Below, piece by piece: positions 9,218 to 18,918 of a stretch of 64,000 nucleotides of DNA (positions within the stretch are counted from its first letter, which is position 1; each line of letters starts with the position of its first letter). A program made the translations under genes and the position numbers. This DNA is from Vreelandella rituensis (GTDB lineage: Bacteria > Pseudomonadota > Gammaproteobacteria > Pseudomonadales > Halomonadaceae): NCBI RefSeq assembly GCF_003336665.1, contig NZ_QPIJ01000004.1:1-64000 (forward strand), in the 5' to 3' direction. The notes beneath the pieces were generated by a model. The model was not told the origin of the DNA, ran no database searches, and worked only from the letters and a program-made list of their open reading frames with translations.

Positions 9218-11419
9218 CTAGGTAGCAAAATCCCTGGCTTTTTCCTGCACCAGTTCCAGCAGGGCCAGTGAACGACCTTCCATCTCATGCACATCACCGA
9301 AAGCCTGTTGGAAAGGCGCTTCCTCTGTGGCCCGGCTGGTATCGAGACGGCATCGCCAGCCGCTGCCGCTTGGCGCGTCGGGTAACTTGAAAGCCACTGC
9401 GTCGTGGTGGGCATTGAAGATCAGCAGCAAGGTGACATCGGCACCGGCACGTCGAATGCCCGAGGGTTGGGCGCGGCCATCGAGCATTAACCCCAGGGTG
9501 CGCGCTTCGGGGTCCTCCCAGCGCTCGACATCCATTTCCTCGCCATCCGGGGCTAGCCAGGTAACTTCCTTGAGCCCCATATCCTCGTTGTACTCACCGC
9601 TTAGAAAACGTCCGCGGCGTAGAATGGGGTAGCGCAATCGCAGTGCCGTCACGCGACGCAGGTATTCGATCATCTCGTGGGCATCGCCACTGAGGTTCCA
9701 GTCAAGCCAACTGATCTCGTTGTCCTGGCAGTAGGCGTTATTGTTGCCTTGCTGGGTACGCAGCAGCTCGTCGCCCGCCAATAGCATCGGGGTGCCTTGG
9801 GAAAACAGGGTGGTAGCCAAAAAATTGCGGATCTGACGCAACCGCAGTTCCTTGATCTCGGGATCGTCGCTGGGGCCTTCCTCGCCGTGGTTCCAGGAGA
9901 GGTTATGGTCGTGACCATCCATGTTGTCCTCGCCGTTGGCCTCGTTGTGCTTGTCGTCGTAGGACACTAGGTCGTGGAGGGTGTAACCGTCGTGGGCGGT
10001 GACGAAATTGACCGAGGCGAACGGGCGCCGGCCGCGCCGATCGAAGAAATCCGCCGATCCCATCAGTCGGGTGGCCAATTCGGGTAGTTGCCCTTCGTCG
10101 CCTTTCCAGAAGGCGCGCACGGTATCGCGGTAGCGGTCGTTCCACTCCGCCCAGCCCGGTGGGAAACCGCCGACCTGGTAGCCGCCAGGGCCGCAATCCC
10201 AGGGTTCGGCAATCAGTTTTACCTGGCTGAGAATCGGATCCTGGCGGCAGGAATCAAGGAAACCGCCGCCCTCGTCGAAGCCGTGGTGTTCGCGCCCGAG
10301 GATTGTCGCCAGGTCGAAGCGGAATCCATCCACACGCATCTCCGTGGCCCAGTAGCGCAAGGAATCGGTGACCATCTGCAATACTCGCGGATGACTCAGG
10401 TTCAGGGTGTTGCCGGTGCCGGTATCGTCGATGTAGTAGCGCGACTCGTCGGGCATCAGACGATAGTAGACGGCGTTGTCGATTCCCTTGAGCGAAAGCG
10501 TGGGGCCGAGTTCATTGCCTTCGGCGGTGTGGTTGTAGACCACATCCAGGATGACCTCCAGGCCTTTAGCATGATAGCGTGCGACCAATTCCTTGAATTC
10601 ATTAATATTGTCACCCGAAAGGTAGCGCGAATGCGGGGCGAAGAATCCCAGGGTGTTATACCCCCAGTAATTGCTAAGGCCCTTTTCAAGCAGGTGCTGG
10701 TCGTCGATGAAGGCATGAATCGGCAGAAATTCCACCGAGGACACCCCCAGCGAGCGGATGTAGTTGATTACCTCGTTGACCATCAGCCCGGCGAAGGTGC
10801 CGCGCAGTGCTTCCGGCACCGCCGGGTGGCGCATGGTATAGCCGCGTACATGTGTCTCGTAGACAATGGTGTGATCCCAGGGGAGCTGCACCCCGCGTGA
10901 ACGCCCCCAGGTGAAGGCAGGGTCGAGCACACGACAGCGCGGCATGAAGGGGGCGCTGTCGCGTTCATCGAAACTCAGATCGCCGTCAGGGTGACCGATG
11001 GTGTAGCCGAACAAGGCGTCATCCCATTTCAGGTCACCGACGATCTGCTTGGCGTAGGGGTCGAGCAACAGCTTGTTGGCGTTGAAGCGATGCCCTTCCT
11101 CGGGCGTGTAAGGCCCATGAACCCGATAGCCGTAAAGCTGGCCGGGACGGGCGTCGGGCAGGTAGCCATGCCATACCTCGTCGGTATATTCCGGTAGCTC
11201 GATACGTTCCAGTTCCCGCTCGCCGGATTCATCGAACAGGCACAGTTCGACCTTGGTGGCGTTGGCCGAAAACAGCGCGAAATTCACCCCCAAACCATCC
11301 CAGGTGGCTCCCAATGGGAATGACGAGCCTTCATGTACCCTAGATTGCCGCATGACGCTGGGGGACTCCTCGCTGGTAACGGTTTTTTCGCTTTCCTGTG
11401 AGGCTTGGCTTGTTTTCAT
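9218..11419 (-). CDS. glgX: Glycogen debranching enzyme GlgX
   Basis: A 733-residue GH13_11 isoamylase-type enzyme that hydrolyses alpha-1,6 branches of glycogen. The N-terminal CBM48 module begins near GSSFPLGATWDGLGVNF. The barrel carries the nucleophile in VDGFRFDLATILGRE, the acid glutamate in KLIAEPWDCGPGGYQ and the FVTAHDGYTLHDLVSY motif. I prefer the ATG at 11419, eight bases after AAGGA; an in-frame ATG at 11428 is too close to that site. It lies between the DUF2934 gene and glgE. In this operon it would release chains for MalQ and for trehalose formation by TreY. Confidence 0.94.
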   Translation of the reverse strand: MKTSQASQESEKTVTSEESPSVMRQSRVHEGSSFPLGATWDGLGVNFALFSANATKVELCLFDESGERELERIELPEYTDEVWHGYLPDARPGQLYGYRVHGPYTPEEGHRFNANKLLLDPYAKQIVGDLKWDDALFGYTIGHPDGDLSFDERDSAPFMPRCRVLDPAFTWGRSRGVQLPWDHTIVYETHVRGYTMRHPAVPEALRGTFAGLMVNEVINYIRSLGVSSVEFLPIHAFIDDQHLLEKGLSNYWGYNTLGFFAPHSRYLSGDNINEFKELVARYHAKGLEVILDVVYNHTAEGNELGPTLSLKGIDNAVYYRLMPDESRYYIDDTGTGNTLNLSHPRVLQMVTDSLRYWATEMRVDGFRFDLATILGREHHGFDEGGGFLDSCRQDPILSQVKLIAEPWDCGPGGYQVGGFPPGWAEWNDRYRDTVRAFWKGDEGQLPELATRLMGSADFFDRRGRRPFASVNFVTAHDGYTLHDLVSYDDKHNEANGEDNMDGHDHNLSWNHGEEGPSDDPEIKELRLRQIRNFLATTLFSQGTPMLLAGDELLRTQQGNNNAYCQDNEISWLDWNLSGDAHEMIEYLRRVTALRLRYPILRRGRFLSGEYNEDMGLKEVTWLAPDGEEMDVERWEDPEARTLGLMLDGRAQPSGIRRAGADVTLLLIFNAHHDAVAFKLPDAPSGSGWRCRLDTSRATEEAPFQQAFGDVHEMEGRSLALLELVQEKARDFAT

Positions 11420-11458
11420 CACATGCATCCTTGGCCCGATAGGGCACTCCCGGCGTGT

Positions 11459-12130
11459 CTAACTAGGGTCCGAGGCCTTGGTGGTTTTGGTCTTCTTCGC
11501 CGTTTTAGGTTTTTGATCCGCTTTCGTGGCTTTAGCCGTTTTTGTGGCTTTTTTTGCTGTTTTTGCAGGCTTTTGGGTGGTTTTGGCGGTGGTGTCGCTC
11601 TTGCGAGTCCGCGTGCGAGCGGCTGTCTTGCCCGGCACTTGGGTGGTATCCGTCTCGTTGGTCGGGGTCAGGGTATCGTCGCTACGCCGCGGGCGGCGGG
11701 TACGCCTTACCGTGGCGGAATCCTCCGGTAGCGGCTCCATCGCCCCTGGTGGTGGCTCGGCTGATGGCGGTGCCTGTTGCGGATGGCCGCGATCCTGTAC
11801 CGGGACGTCCGTGCCCGCCATCTTGTCATCGCGAAAGGGCGTCTCATCGAAAGAAGGCTCGCCATCGGGGGGCTCCAACGGCAGGCGATTCTCATCAATG
11901 CCCACTTCATCCTCTTCCAGGGGCAATTCATCCTCCAGAATCGGCGCCTCATCAAGGGGCTCACCCACCTCTTCCAGAGTGGCATCGGTACCCGCTACTC
12001 GTTCGGTGGCGACAATTTTCAATGCCATGTCCCAATGGCGCTGTTGTTGCCCCTCGGGGCGCCCCTCGGACTCCCATATCTTGTAGGCCAAGTAACGTAC
12101 ACGCTCGGCTTCACTCATTTCGTCAGCCAT
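11459..12130 (-). CDS. DUF2934 protein with acidic linker and histone-H1-like tail
   Basis: A 223-residue protein of unknown function. Residues about 6-45 are a DUF2934 domain (VRYLAYKIWESEGRPEG...HWDMAL). Residues about 50-105 are very acidic, and 108-135 are proline-rich. Residues about 140-223 are a basic tail of Lys-Thr-Ala repeats (such as TAKKATKTAKATKADQK) like histone H1, AlgP or the tail of PhaF. No signal peptide or membrane segment is seen. The start at 12130 has a GGGAGA ribosome site; the open frame upstream runs into treY. It lies 25 bases after treY and 39 before glgX, so it is co-transcribed with glucan genes. As I recall, Pseudomonas also has a small hypothetical protein between treY and glgX. 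A granule- or DNA-binding role is my inference only. Confidence 0.8.
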   Translation of the reverse strand: MADEMSEAERVRYLAYKIWESEGRPEGQQQRHWDMALKIVATERVAGTDATLEEVGEPLDEAPILEDELPLEEDEVGIDENRLPLEPPDGEPSFDETPFRDDKMAGTDVPVQDRGHPQQAPPSAEPPPGAMEPLPEDSATVRRTRRPRRSDDTLTPTNETDTTQVPGKTAARTRTRKSDTTAKTTQKPAKTAKKATKTAKATKADQKPKTAKKTKTTKASDPS

Positions 12131-12155
12131 ATCAATTCTCCCAAGGTTGCTCGTT

Positions 12156-14969
12156 TCAATGTAGAAAAGACGTTTCCCGATCTCTAGCGGCCAAGGCATC
12201 GTCACGTAGAAAAATCCCGACGGGCAGCTGCGCCAGAAGTGTGGTGGCTGGAATCTCGCTCTCGCTTATCGCCAGGCTGGCGTGAGTCAGCACTTCCCGC
12301 CAGGTGCCCTGCAGCTCAGGAGTCAGCTGCAGCCGGGTGTTGCCCCAACGTTGCGGCGGGATATGCGGTTGCTGGGCATCGCCCAGCAGGCCGCCCGGGA
12401 GCCGCGGCACTACCACCAGCAGCTGTTGCCCGGCGTGGCTGCGTGTGAAAGCCAGAAGGTTGGTGGCGTTTTCCCCAGCCGTCGCTATCTCACGATAGTT
12501 GCCTTGAGCGAATAGCGCAGGCTGATGTTGTCTGAGCGCCAGCAGTCGGGCGATGACCGCCTGCTTTAAGCGTCCATCGCGCCAATCAGGCAGGGCGTCA
12601 AGCGGTGTCGGCTTCTCGGCCAATGCCGCCTGGCGTGCGGCATGATCCACAGGGCGTCGGTTGTCGGGGTCGACCAGGCTGTAGTCCCAGAATTCGCACC
12701 CCTGGTAGAGATCCGGCACGCCGGGAACGGTGAGTCGCAGTACCGTCTGGGCCAAGCCGTTGATCGCCCCGGGAAGGTCGAGCGCTCTCGCCGCGCCGGC
12801 GAGCGAGTCACGCAGCATCGGTTCTGCCAGCAAGCCTTCGAGAAACTCACGGCAGGCCGCCTCGTAGGCTTCGTCCGGCCACAGCCAATGGCTATGCAAT
12901 TTGGCTTCACGCAGGGCTTTTTGCTGCCATTGGGCGAGACGCTGGGTAAAGTCCCGCATGCCGTTGGCGTCCTGAACTTCCAAGGTCGGCGGCCAGGCAC
13001 CGAGCAGCAACTGAAAGACAATCAATTGGTCGCCGGGCGAGGGAGCAAGTCCGCTGGTTAGCGCTCGGCGCAGCGGTGTGGCCAACCGCCGCCAATGCTC
13101 GACCTGATCGCTGAACGGCTTGGCGCGCTCACTGAGCGCGGCCAGCCGGGCGCGCACGTCCTCGCCGCGCTTGTGGTCGTGGGTCGCGGTGGTCACCATG
13201 CCGAGAGGAAAGTGGCGAGCGCGCCAGGCGTTCGCTGCATGAAAATGCTCGGGGGAATGACTGAAGTGCTCGCCATCGAAGCCCACGTCATTGCGCGAGA
13301 TCAGCACCGCGCTCCGGTACCCGGCGGTGTCTTCCACCGCCTTGGCGGCGACCGGCGAAGTGAGCTGCTGAAAACGCACGATGGCCCGCTGGCGCAGCCG
13401 GCGTTCCTGGTTATCCTCGCAGTCACTTGGCGCTTCACCGCCCAACCAGGCGTCGATACAATCGAGAACCCATGCATCCGGAGGACTAAGCTCCTTGCGA
13501 GCTCCCGCCATTGCCTGGGCGAAGAAAGGTTCGTCTACGTCGGGGCGGCCCGCGTCATCGGCATAGGTGCGATAGATCGGAAAATGCGCGATCAGTGCCT
13601 TCAGCGCCCGTCGAATCGCCGCCAGGGTGATATCGCGGCTTTCCAGCCGCGAGCGGGCAACGGCGTGCAGCGCTCGTGCGCAGGCGTCGTATTCACTGAC
13701 CAGAATAGACGTGAGTATTTCGCGCCGCGCCAGGCGTACCTCGCCAAGAAAGTCAGGGTCGCGACCGCTGACCTCATGCCACAGCGCCCGCAGAGGCTCG
13801 GCCCCCGCCGGGTCATGCTGTACCCCGGAGACGTGGTTCATGAACTCGTAACCGCTGGTGCCATCCACGCCCCAGTCGCGATGCAGCCTCTCCTCGGCAC
13901 CCAGGATCTTTTCTACATAGAGAACGACAGGGTGCGGGGCATCGGCGGGGCGCTTTTCCTGCAAGGCGTCCAGGCGGTCGCGCAGGCGCAGGCAATAGCC
14001 GCAGGGGTCGGCCAACCCGTCGACATGGTCGACCCGCAGGCCGTCCACCCAACCCGCTTCGACTAGACGTAGCGGCAGGGCGTGCGTGGCCTCGAAGACT
14101 TCGGGCAGCTCGACGCGCAGCCCTCCCAGCTCGGTAACGTCGAAGAAGCGCCGCCAGTTGATTTCGTCGGAGGCGGTTCGCCACCACGCCAGGCGGTAAT
14201 GCTGACGTTCGAGCAAGGCATGCAGACGGATGGCCCCCTCGGGGGTGGTGCCATCGAATTGCGCCAGGGCCTCATCAAGCGCTTGGCGAGCCGGGGGATC
14301 GTCGACAATCAGGCGTAGCCGATGGCGAATCTCGTCAACGGCGGTATAGGCGTCATCACGCTGCTGCAGCGCATCGAATTGCACCGCCAGATCCCATAGC
14401 GAATCATGCTCGGCAAGGCGCAGGATGTTGCCGTAATGGCGAGGGTCGATGGGGAAGCGATGCTCGTGATAGGCGAGGTGGAAACTCACCACTTGCGGCA
14501 CGTAGCGCAGCGTCAATTCCCCTGACTGGAGTATCTCGGCATAAGGCGCGCCGAGAAACGGAACCAGCAGCTTCCCGGTGAGCAGGGGGTCGGGAGAACA
14601 CCAGTCGATGTCGAAGAATTCGGCATAGGGACTGTCGCGACCCCAGGCCAGTACCTCCTGCCACCAGGGGTTTTCCGAGCCGCCGACCGCGACATGGTTG
14701 GGCACGATATCCAGTATCAATCCCATGCCGTTTGCGCGTAGCCGTGTCACCAGGCGCTCCAGCGCCGCCTCACCGCCAAGTTCAGGGTCTATGCGGGTCG
14801 GATCGATGCCATCGTAGCCATGCGGGGAGCCGCTTCGCGACGTCTGTAACGGCGAGGCATAAAGGTGGCTGATGCCCAGGGCGGCGTAGTAGTCCACCCA
14901 GCGTTCCGCGTCATCCAGGGTGAAACCGGCATGAAATTGCAGGCGGACGGTCGCGCGGATTTCATTCAT
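12156..14969 (-). CDS. treY: Malto-oligosyltrehalose synthase TreY
   Basis: A 937-residue GH13_26 enzyme that turns the reducing-end alpha-1,4 bond of a maltodextrin into the alpha,alpha-1,1 bond of trehalose. Visible family marks are an ATVRLQFHAGFTLDDA start, HLYASPLQTSRSGSPHGYD, LILDIVPNHVA and the catalytic GLRVDHVDGLADP. The start at 14969 gives an eight-base overlap with the malQ stop. The upstream open frame to 15185 has no family resemblance and lies inside malQ. It works with TreZ, which releases trehalose from its product. No truncation is seen. Confidence 0.94.
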   Translation of the reverse strand: MNEIRATVRLQFHAGFTLDDAERWVDYYAALGISHLYASPLQTSRSGSPHGYDGIDPTRIDPELGGEAALERLVTRLRANGMGLILDIVPNHVAVGGSENPWWQEVLAWGRDSPYAEFFDIDWCSPDPLLTGKLLVPFLGAPYAEILQSGELTLRYVPQVVSFHLAYHEHRFPIDPRHYGNILRLAEHDSLWDLAVQFDALQQRDDAYTAVDEIRHRLRLIVDDPPARQALDEALAQFDGTTPEGAIRLHALLERQHYRLAWWRTASDEINWRRFFDVTELGGLRVELPEVFEATHALPLRLVEAGWVDGLRVDHVDGLADPCGYCLRLRDRLDALQEKRPADAPHPVVLYVEKILGAEERLHRDWGVDGTSGYEFMNHVSGVQHDPAGAEPLRALWHEVSGRDPDFLGEVRLARREILTSILVSEYDACARALHAVARSRLESRDITLAAIRRALKALIAHFPIYRTYADDAGRPDVDEPFFAQAMAGARKELSPPDAWVLDCIDAWLGGEAPSDCEDNQERRLRQRAIVRFQQLTSPVAAKAVEDTAGYRSAVLISRNDVGFDGEHFSHSPEHFHAANAWRARHFPLGMVTTATHDHKRGEDVRARLAALSERAKPFSDQVEHWRRLATPLRRALTSGLAPSPGDQLIVFQLLLGAWPPTLEVQDANGMRDFTQRLAQWQQKALREAKLHSHWLWPDEAYEAACREFLEGLLAEPMLRDSLAGAARALDLPGAINGLAQTVLRLTVPGVPDLYQGCEFWDYSLVDPDNRRPVDHAARQAALAEKPTPLDALPDWRDGRLKQAVIARLLALRQHQPALFAQGNYREIATAGENATNLLAFTRSHAGQQLLVVVPRLPGGLLGDAQQPHIPPQRWGNTRLQLTPELQGTWREVLTHASLAISESEIPATTLLAQLPVGIFLRDDALAARDRETSFLH

Positions 14970-17061
14970 GAGCCGACCTCCGCTGGCGCGCCAGTTCACT
15001 GAGCCGATGGCGAACTTCATCCGATGCCAGGAGGACGTCGGCATCGGCCGTCCAGCGTCTTCGCCAGTTGGGATGCTCAGTGATGGTACCCGGCAGGTTG
15101 GCCTGCTCTTCGAGCCCCAGGGCGTCTTCCACCTGGAGCAATACCAAGGGGGCGGGTGTGCGCCCCAAATGGCGGGCGCAGGCATCGAGTACCTGGGAGG
15201 CGGGAATGTCGGAGGCTTCCAGCGTTCTGGTCAACGAGCCGTGGCAAAGCAGCCCCAGGGCGCTTGCGAGCTTGGCGCGTTCCCGGCGACGTTCACCTTG
15301 CTCGCTTTCGGCACTTTGTGTCTCCTTGAGCAGCCCCAGGCGGCTGCGCCATTCGATGTCGCGGCCCGCCCACCAGCCGGCGACGGTGGGAAGATCATGC
15401 GTGGAGGTGGTCGCCATGGCCTCGGCGGACCAGTCGCCTGCCGGCAGGAAAACATCATCGTTTTCATCCAGCTCGAACCACAGCACCTGCATGCCCAGGA
15501 TGCCGTGCGCGGCCAGGCGTTCACGAAAGCCCGGGGCGACGGTGCCCAGATCCTCGCCGATGACGATGCCGCGATGGCGCCGTGATTCCAGCGTCACCAG
15601 GCGCAGCATGTCGTCAAACGGATAACACAGGTAGCCGCCTTCGGTAGGCGGAGCGCCATGGGGAATCAGCCACAGACGCATCAGACCGAGAATGTGGTCG
15701 ATACGCAGCCCGCCTGCGTGGGTAAAGGCGTTACGCAGCATGTCGATGAAGCTGCGAAATCCCGAATGCACCAGGCCGTAGGGTGAAAAGGCGGCCAATC
15801 CCCAGTCCTGGCCATAGACGTTGAGAAGGTCGGGAGGCGCGCCGATCGAGACACCTTCCAGCATTTCGGACTGGCGGCTCCATGTCTGGCTGCCCGCGGC
15901 ATCAGCGCCTACGGCCAGGTCGGCGATCAGCCCGATCTTCATGCCCGCATCGCGGGCCGATTTCTGGGCGTGAGCCAACCCCCGATCCGCGACCCACTGC
16001 AAAAAAGCGTGAAAACCTACTTCCTGAGCGTGGGCTTCAGCGAAGCGCTTGACGTCGGGGTTGGCGGGGTCGCGCAGTGCCTGAGGCCAGTCACGCCAGT
16101 CGCCCGGCCCGAACTCCATCTGCAGTGCCTCGAAACGGCAATGATCTTCCAGCAAGCTGCCGCCTGCCTGACGAAACGCCGCCAGATTCTGGCGCAGTAC
16201 TTGCGCCTCGCTATCCTGGCGGGCCATCAGGTCATCGTAGAGCGTTCGCAGCCAGGCGAGTTTGGTGCGTGCGGCGGCGGGCCAGTCGAGATAGTCTTCT
16301 GCTTCCAGTCGACGCATTCGCGCTTCAAAATCGCTTTGTGACTCGGCCTTTTTCACCGCGGCCTTGCCGAGTAGAAGCTCGGGGGAGCCGTAAAGCACGT
16401 TATGCAGCAAGCGGCTGGAAGGCGAGTAGGGGCTGTAACGCTCGGGGTCGGCGCTGAACATGGCGTGAGTGGGGCTGATCGCCAGCGCCGCGGCTCCCTG
16501 TTCCGCCGCGCGCGCGGCGAATATTTCCAAGGTCAGGGCATCACCGATCCCACCGTCACCAGGGCGGTGCAGGGCGTAGAGTTGTGCGGTGAGTCCCCAT
16601 AGGCGTGGACTAGCGTCGGCGACCGCATCCTTGGGTGAAAAACATTGCGCCGGAGCGACGGCCAAGGTTATTTCGACGTTGGCGATTTGCAGCCGATGAT
16701 AGCCAATTTCTGCAACAGCGGGCAGGCAATCGGGTTTTTCAAGCCACCCCTCATGGCGACCACCACGTTCAAGGAACAGGGTGAAGGGAGTGCCGGGCGT
16801 TAGTGGTGAAGGCAAGGCCACCGAATAACCGCTGTCGGCGGTAATCAGCGGCGGCCATTGCTCGGGGCCTTCGGGTTCGTTCAAGCACTTCAGGCGTTGC
16901 AAGCTGTCACGCATGATCGGCTCGTCATCGGCGGGAAAGCCGAGGATCGAAAGCAGCCTGCGTTGGCGCTCTTCAGGTAGCTGTTGGCGTTCGCCATCGC
17001 TGTCTTCCCATTCCAGGAGCAAACCGGCCGCCATGGCGACTTGTCTCAGCGTATCGTTCAT
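14962..17061 (-). CDS. malQ: 4-alpha-glucanotransferase MalQ
   Basis: A 699-residue GH77 amylomaltase that transfers alpha-1,4-glucan segments between chains, lengthening short maltodextrins from debranching. It has the nucleophile region GGLRIDHILGLMRLW, the acid/base glutamate in IVIGEDLGTVAPG and the transition-state motif TSTHDLPTVAGWW. The first 140 or so residues are the N-terminal extension seen in bacterial MalQ. It overlaps treZ by four bases and treY by eight, so the three genes are translationally coupled. In this operon it probably recycles GlgX products into chains long enough for TreY. Confidence 0.93.
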   Translation of the reverse strand: MNDTLRQVAMAAGLLLEWEDSDGERQQLPEERQRRLLSILGFPADDEPIMRDSLQRLKCLNEPEGPEQWPPLITADSGYSVALPSPLTPGTPFTLFLERGGRHEGWLEKPDCLPAVAEIGYHRLQIANVEITLAVAPAQCFSPKDAVADASPRLWGLTAQLYALHRPGDGGIGDALTLEIFAARAAEQGAAALAISPTHAMFSADPERYSPYSPSSRLLHNVLYGSPELLLGKAAVKKAESQSDFEARMRRLEAEDYLDWPAAARTKLAWLRTLYDDLMARQDSEAQVLRQNLAAFRQAGGSLLEDHCRFEALQMEFGPGDWRDWPQALRDPANPDVKRFAEAHAQEVGFHAFLQWVADRGLAHAQKSARDAGMKIGLIADLAVGADAAGSQTWSRQSEMLEGVSIGAPPDLLNVYGQDWGLAAFSPYGLVHSGFRSFIDMLRNAFTHAGGLRIDHILGLMRLWLIPHGAPPTEGGYLCYPFDDMLRLVTLESRRHRGIVIGEDLGTVAPGFRERLAAHGILGMQVLWFELDENDDVFLPAGDWSAEAMATTSTHDLPTVAGWWAGRDIEWRSRLGLLKETQSAESEQGERRRERAKLASALGLLCHGSLTRTLEASDIPASQVLDACARHLGRTPAPLVLLQVEDALGLEEQANLPGTITEHPNWRRRWTADADVLLASDEVRHRLSELARQRRSAHE

Positions 17062-18902
17062 ACACTCATTTCCTCTTCTCCTGGATTGTGGTGCAGCCAG
17101 GCGGCGCCACAGCGTGGTGCCAAACGTCCGCTTTGTGCCGCTAGCGCCACGCCTTGCCGGGTTTCATGCAAATGCCGACCGACGCCGAAACCGGACGTCG
17201 CCACCGGCTCATCGCTCAGGTTGAGCGCTATGCTCAATTGGCTGCCGTCGTTCATCCGCCAGCGGGCGACGACGGCTTTTTCGCCCAGCACCTCCGCTCC
17301 CAGCGCCATGGCACCTTCCAGGCGTGGCAGTATCTCCCGGTGGCGCAGCGCCAGCAGGGTGCGATAACGCTCAAGGCAGGCGGCGTGGGGAGGCGTTTCG
17401 CGGGCGTCGAAATCGGGAACCGAGTCCTCGAAGGTCTGGCGCGCGTTGGGGTCGGGAATTCGCTCGCGGGTTCTTGCGTCGCGAAAGGCGCTGAAATCGG
17501 CGAATTCCGCACGCCGCCCCTCACGAACCGCTTGGGCGAGTTCCTCCTTGTGCTGGGTAAAAAACAGGAAGGGCCGCCTGGAGCCCCATTCCTCGCCCAT
17601 GAACAGCAGCGGTACCATCGGTGAAAGCAGCAGCAGAAGGGTGGCGGCCTCGAGCGCCTCGGGGTCGGCGAGCACAGTCAACCGCTCGCCAAGGGCGCGA
17701 TTGCCGGTCTGGTCGTGATTCTGCAAGAACGCCACGAAGGCGGTAGGCGGCAGGTGGCCGCTGGGCTCGCCGCGGGAATGGCCGTGGCGTGACTGCTGGC
17801 CCTGATAGATGAAGCCCTCACTCAGGCAGCGGGCCAGGCGTGACGTGGCGTCCTCGACGAAATCGGCATAGTAGCCTTCGTGTTCACCGGTCAGCAGCAC
17901 ATGCAGAACGTTGTGCCAGTCGTCATTCCACTGGGCGCTGTACTGCCGAGGGTTGAGCAGGCTCGCCGCGTTGCCCTCGTTCTCAAGCACCAGGTGCAGA
18001 TGGCGTTCCGGTGCGCTGCGTGCGCGTATTTCCTCGGCCATCTCGGCCAGGAAGTCGTGCTCGCTGATGGCATGCACCGCATCGAAGCGCAAGCCGTCCA
18101 GCCGGTACTCCTTAAGCCACATCAGGGCGTTGTCGATGAAATACCGACGTACCATGGGCTGGCGAAAGTCGATGGAAGGTCCCCAGGGCGTGATCAGATC
18201 GTCACGAAAGAAGGGGGCGGCATACTGGCCGAGGTAGTTGCCGTCCGGCCCGAAGTGGTTGTAGACCACGTCGAGAAACACCATCAGACCGAATCCGTGA
18301 GCCTCATCGATCAGCGCTTTCATGGCGTCAGGGCTGCCATAGGAGGCCTCCACCGCGTAGGGCAGCACGCCGTCGTAGCCCCAGTTGCGTGCCCCGGGAA
18401 ATTCGGAGACCGGCATCAGTTCGATGGCGGTGACGCCAAGCTCGACAAGGTAAGGTAGGCGTTGGCGCACGCCGTCGAAGCCGCCCAGGGTGCCGATATG
18501 CAATTCATACAGCACGGTTTCGTGCCAGGGGCGGCCCTGCCAGGCAGTGTTTCGCCAGACATAATGCTGGGGATCAATCACCAGGCTCGGCCCGTCAATG
18601 TCACCGGCCTGGGCGCGGGAGGCCGGGTCGGGTATCCGGGTGCCGGTTTCGTCATCACCGCTGAACACCCGGTAACGGTAGCGAGCACCATGGCCGCATG
18701 ACGCTTCGATCGAGAAACATCCATTGCCTGCCTCAGACATGGCCATGCTCGGTCTCCCTTCGATTTCAAGCCGGACGGCATGTGCACTAGGCGCCCACAA
18801 AGCGAAGCGCGTTCGTCCTTCGCTGATGACCTGGGCACCGAAGGTAGGCTGGCACTCGGCTCCTTTAAACTGGGCTGCTTGAGACCTGTCTCGTTGAAAC
18901 AT
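17058..18902 (-). CDS. treZ: Malto-oligosyltrehalose trehalohydrolase TreZ
   Basis: A 614-residue GH13_10 enzyme that cuts trehalose from the end of malto-oligosyltrehalose made by TreY. An N-terminal beta domain (RTRFALWAPSAHAVRLEI) leads into the barrel. The nucleophile lies in LDGLRFDAVHAI and the acid/base in LHLVLENEGNAA. Further marks are LYELHIGTLGGFDG and VFLDVVYNHFGPDGNY. It begins 16 bases after glgA and its stop overlaps the malQ start by four bases. Confidence 0.94.
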   Translation of the reverse strand: MFQRDRSQAAQFKGAECQPTFGAQVISEGRTRFALWAPSAHAVRLEIEGRPSMAMSEAGNGCFSIEASCGHGARYRYRVFSGDDETGTRIPDPASRAQAGDIDGPSLVIDPQHYVWRNTAWQGRPWHETVLYELHIGTLGGFDGVRQRLPYLVELGVTAIELMPVSEFPGARNWGYDGVLPYAVEASYGSPDAMKALIDEAHGFGLMVFLDVVYNHFGPDGNYLGQYAAPFFRDDLITPWGPSIDFRQPMVRRYFIDNALMWLKEYRLDGLRFDAVHAISEHDFLAEMAEEIRARSAPERHLHLVLENEGNAASLLNPRQYSAQWNDDWHNVLHVLLTGEHEGYYADFVEDATSRLARCLSEGFIYQGQQSRHGHSRGEPSGHLPPTAFVAFLQNHDQTGNRALGERLTVLADPEALEAATLLLLLSPMVPLLFMGEEWGSRRPFLFFTQHKEELAQAVREGRRAEFADFSAFRDARTRERIPDPNARQTFEDSVPDFDARETPPHAACLERYRTLLALRHREILPRLEGAMALGAEVLGEKAVVARWRMNDGSQLSIALNLSDEPVATSGFGVGRHLHETRQGVALAAQSGRLAPRCGAAWLHHNPGEEEMSV

Positions 18903-18918
18903 GGCTCATCTCATCTCT

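Noticed and set aside
12130-12205. N-terminal extension of the DUF2934 protein to 12205
   Set aside because: The extra 25 residues overlap the treY end and the ribosome site supports the start at 12130.
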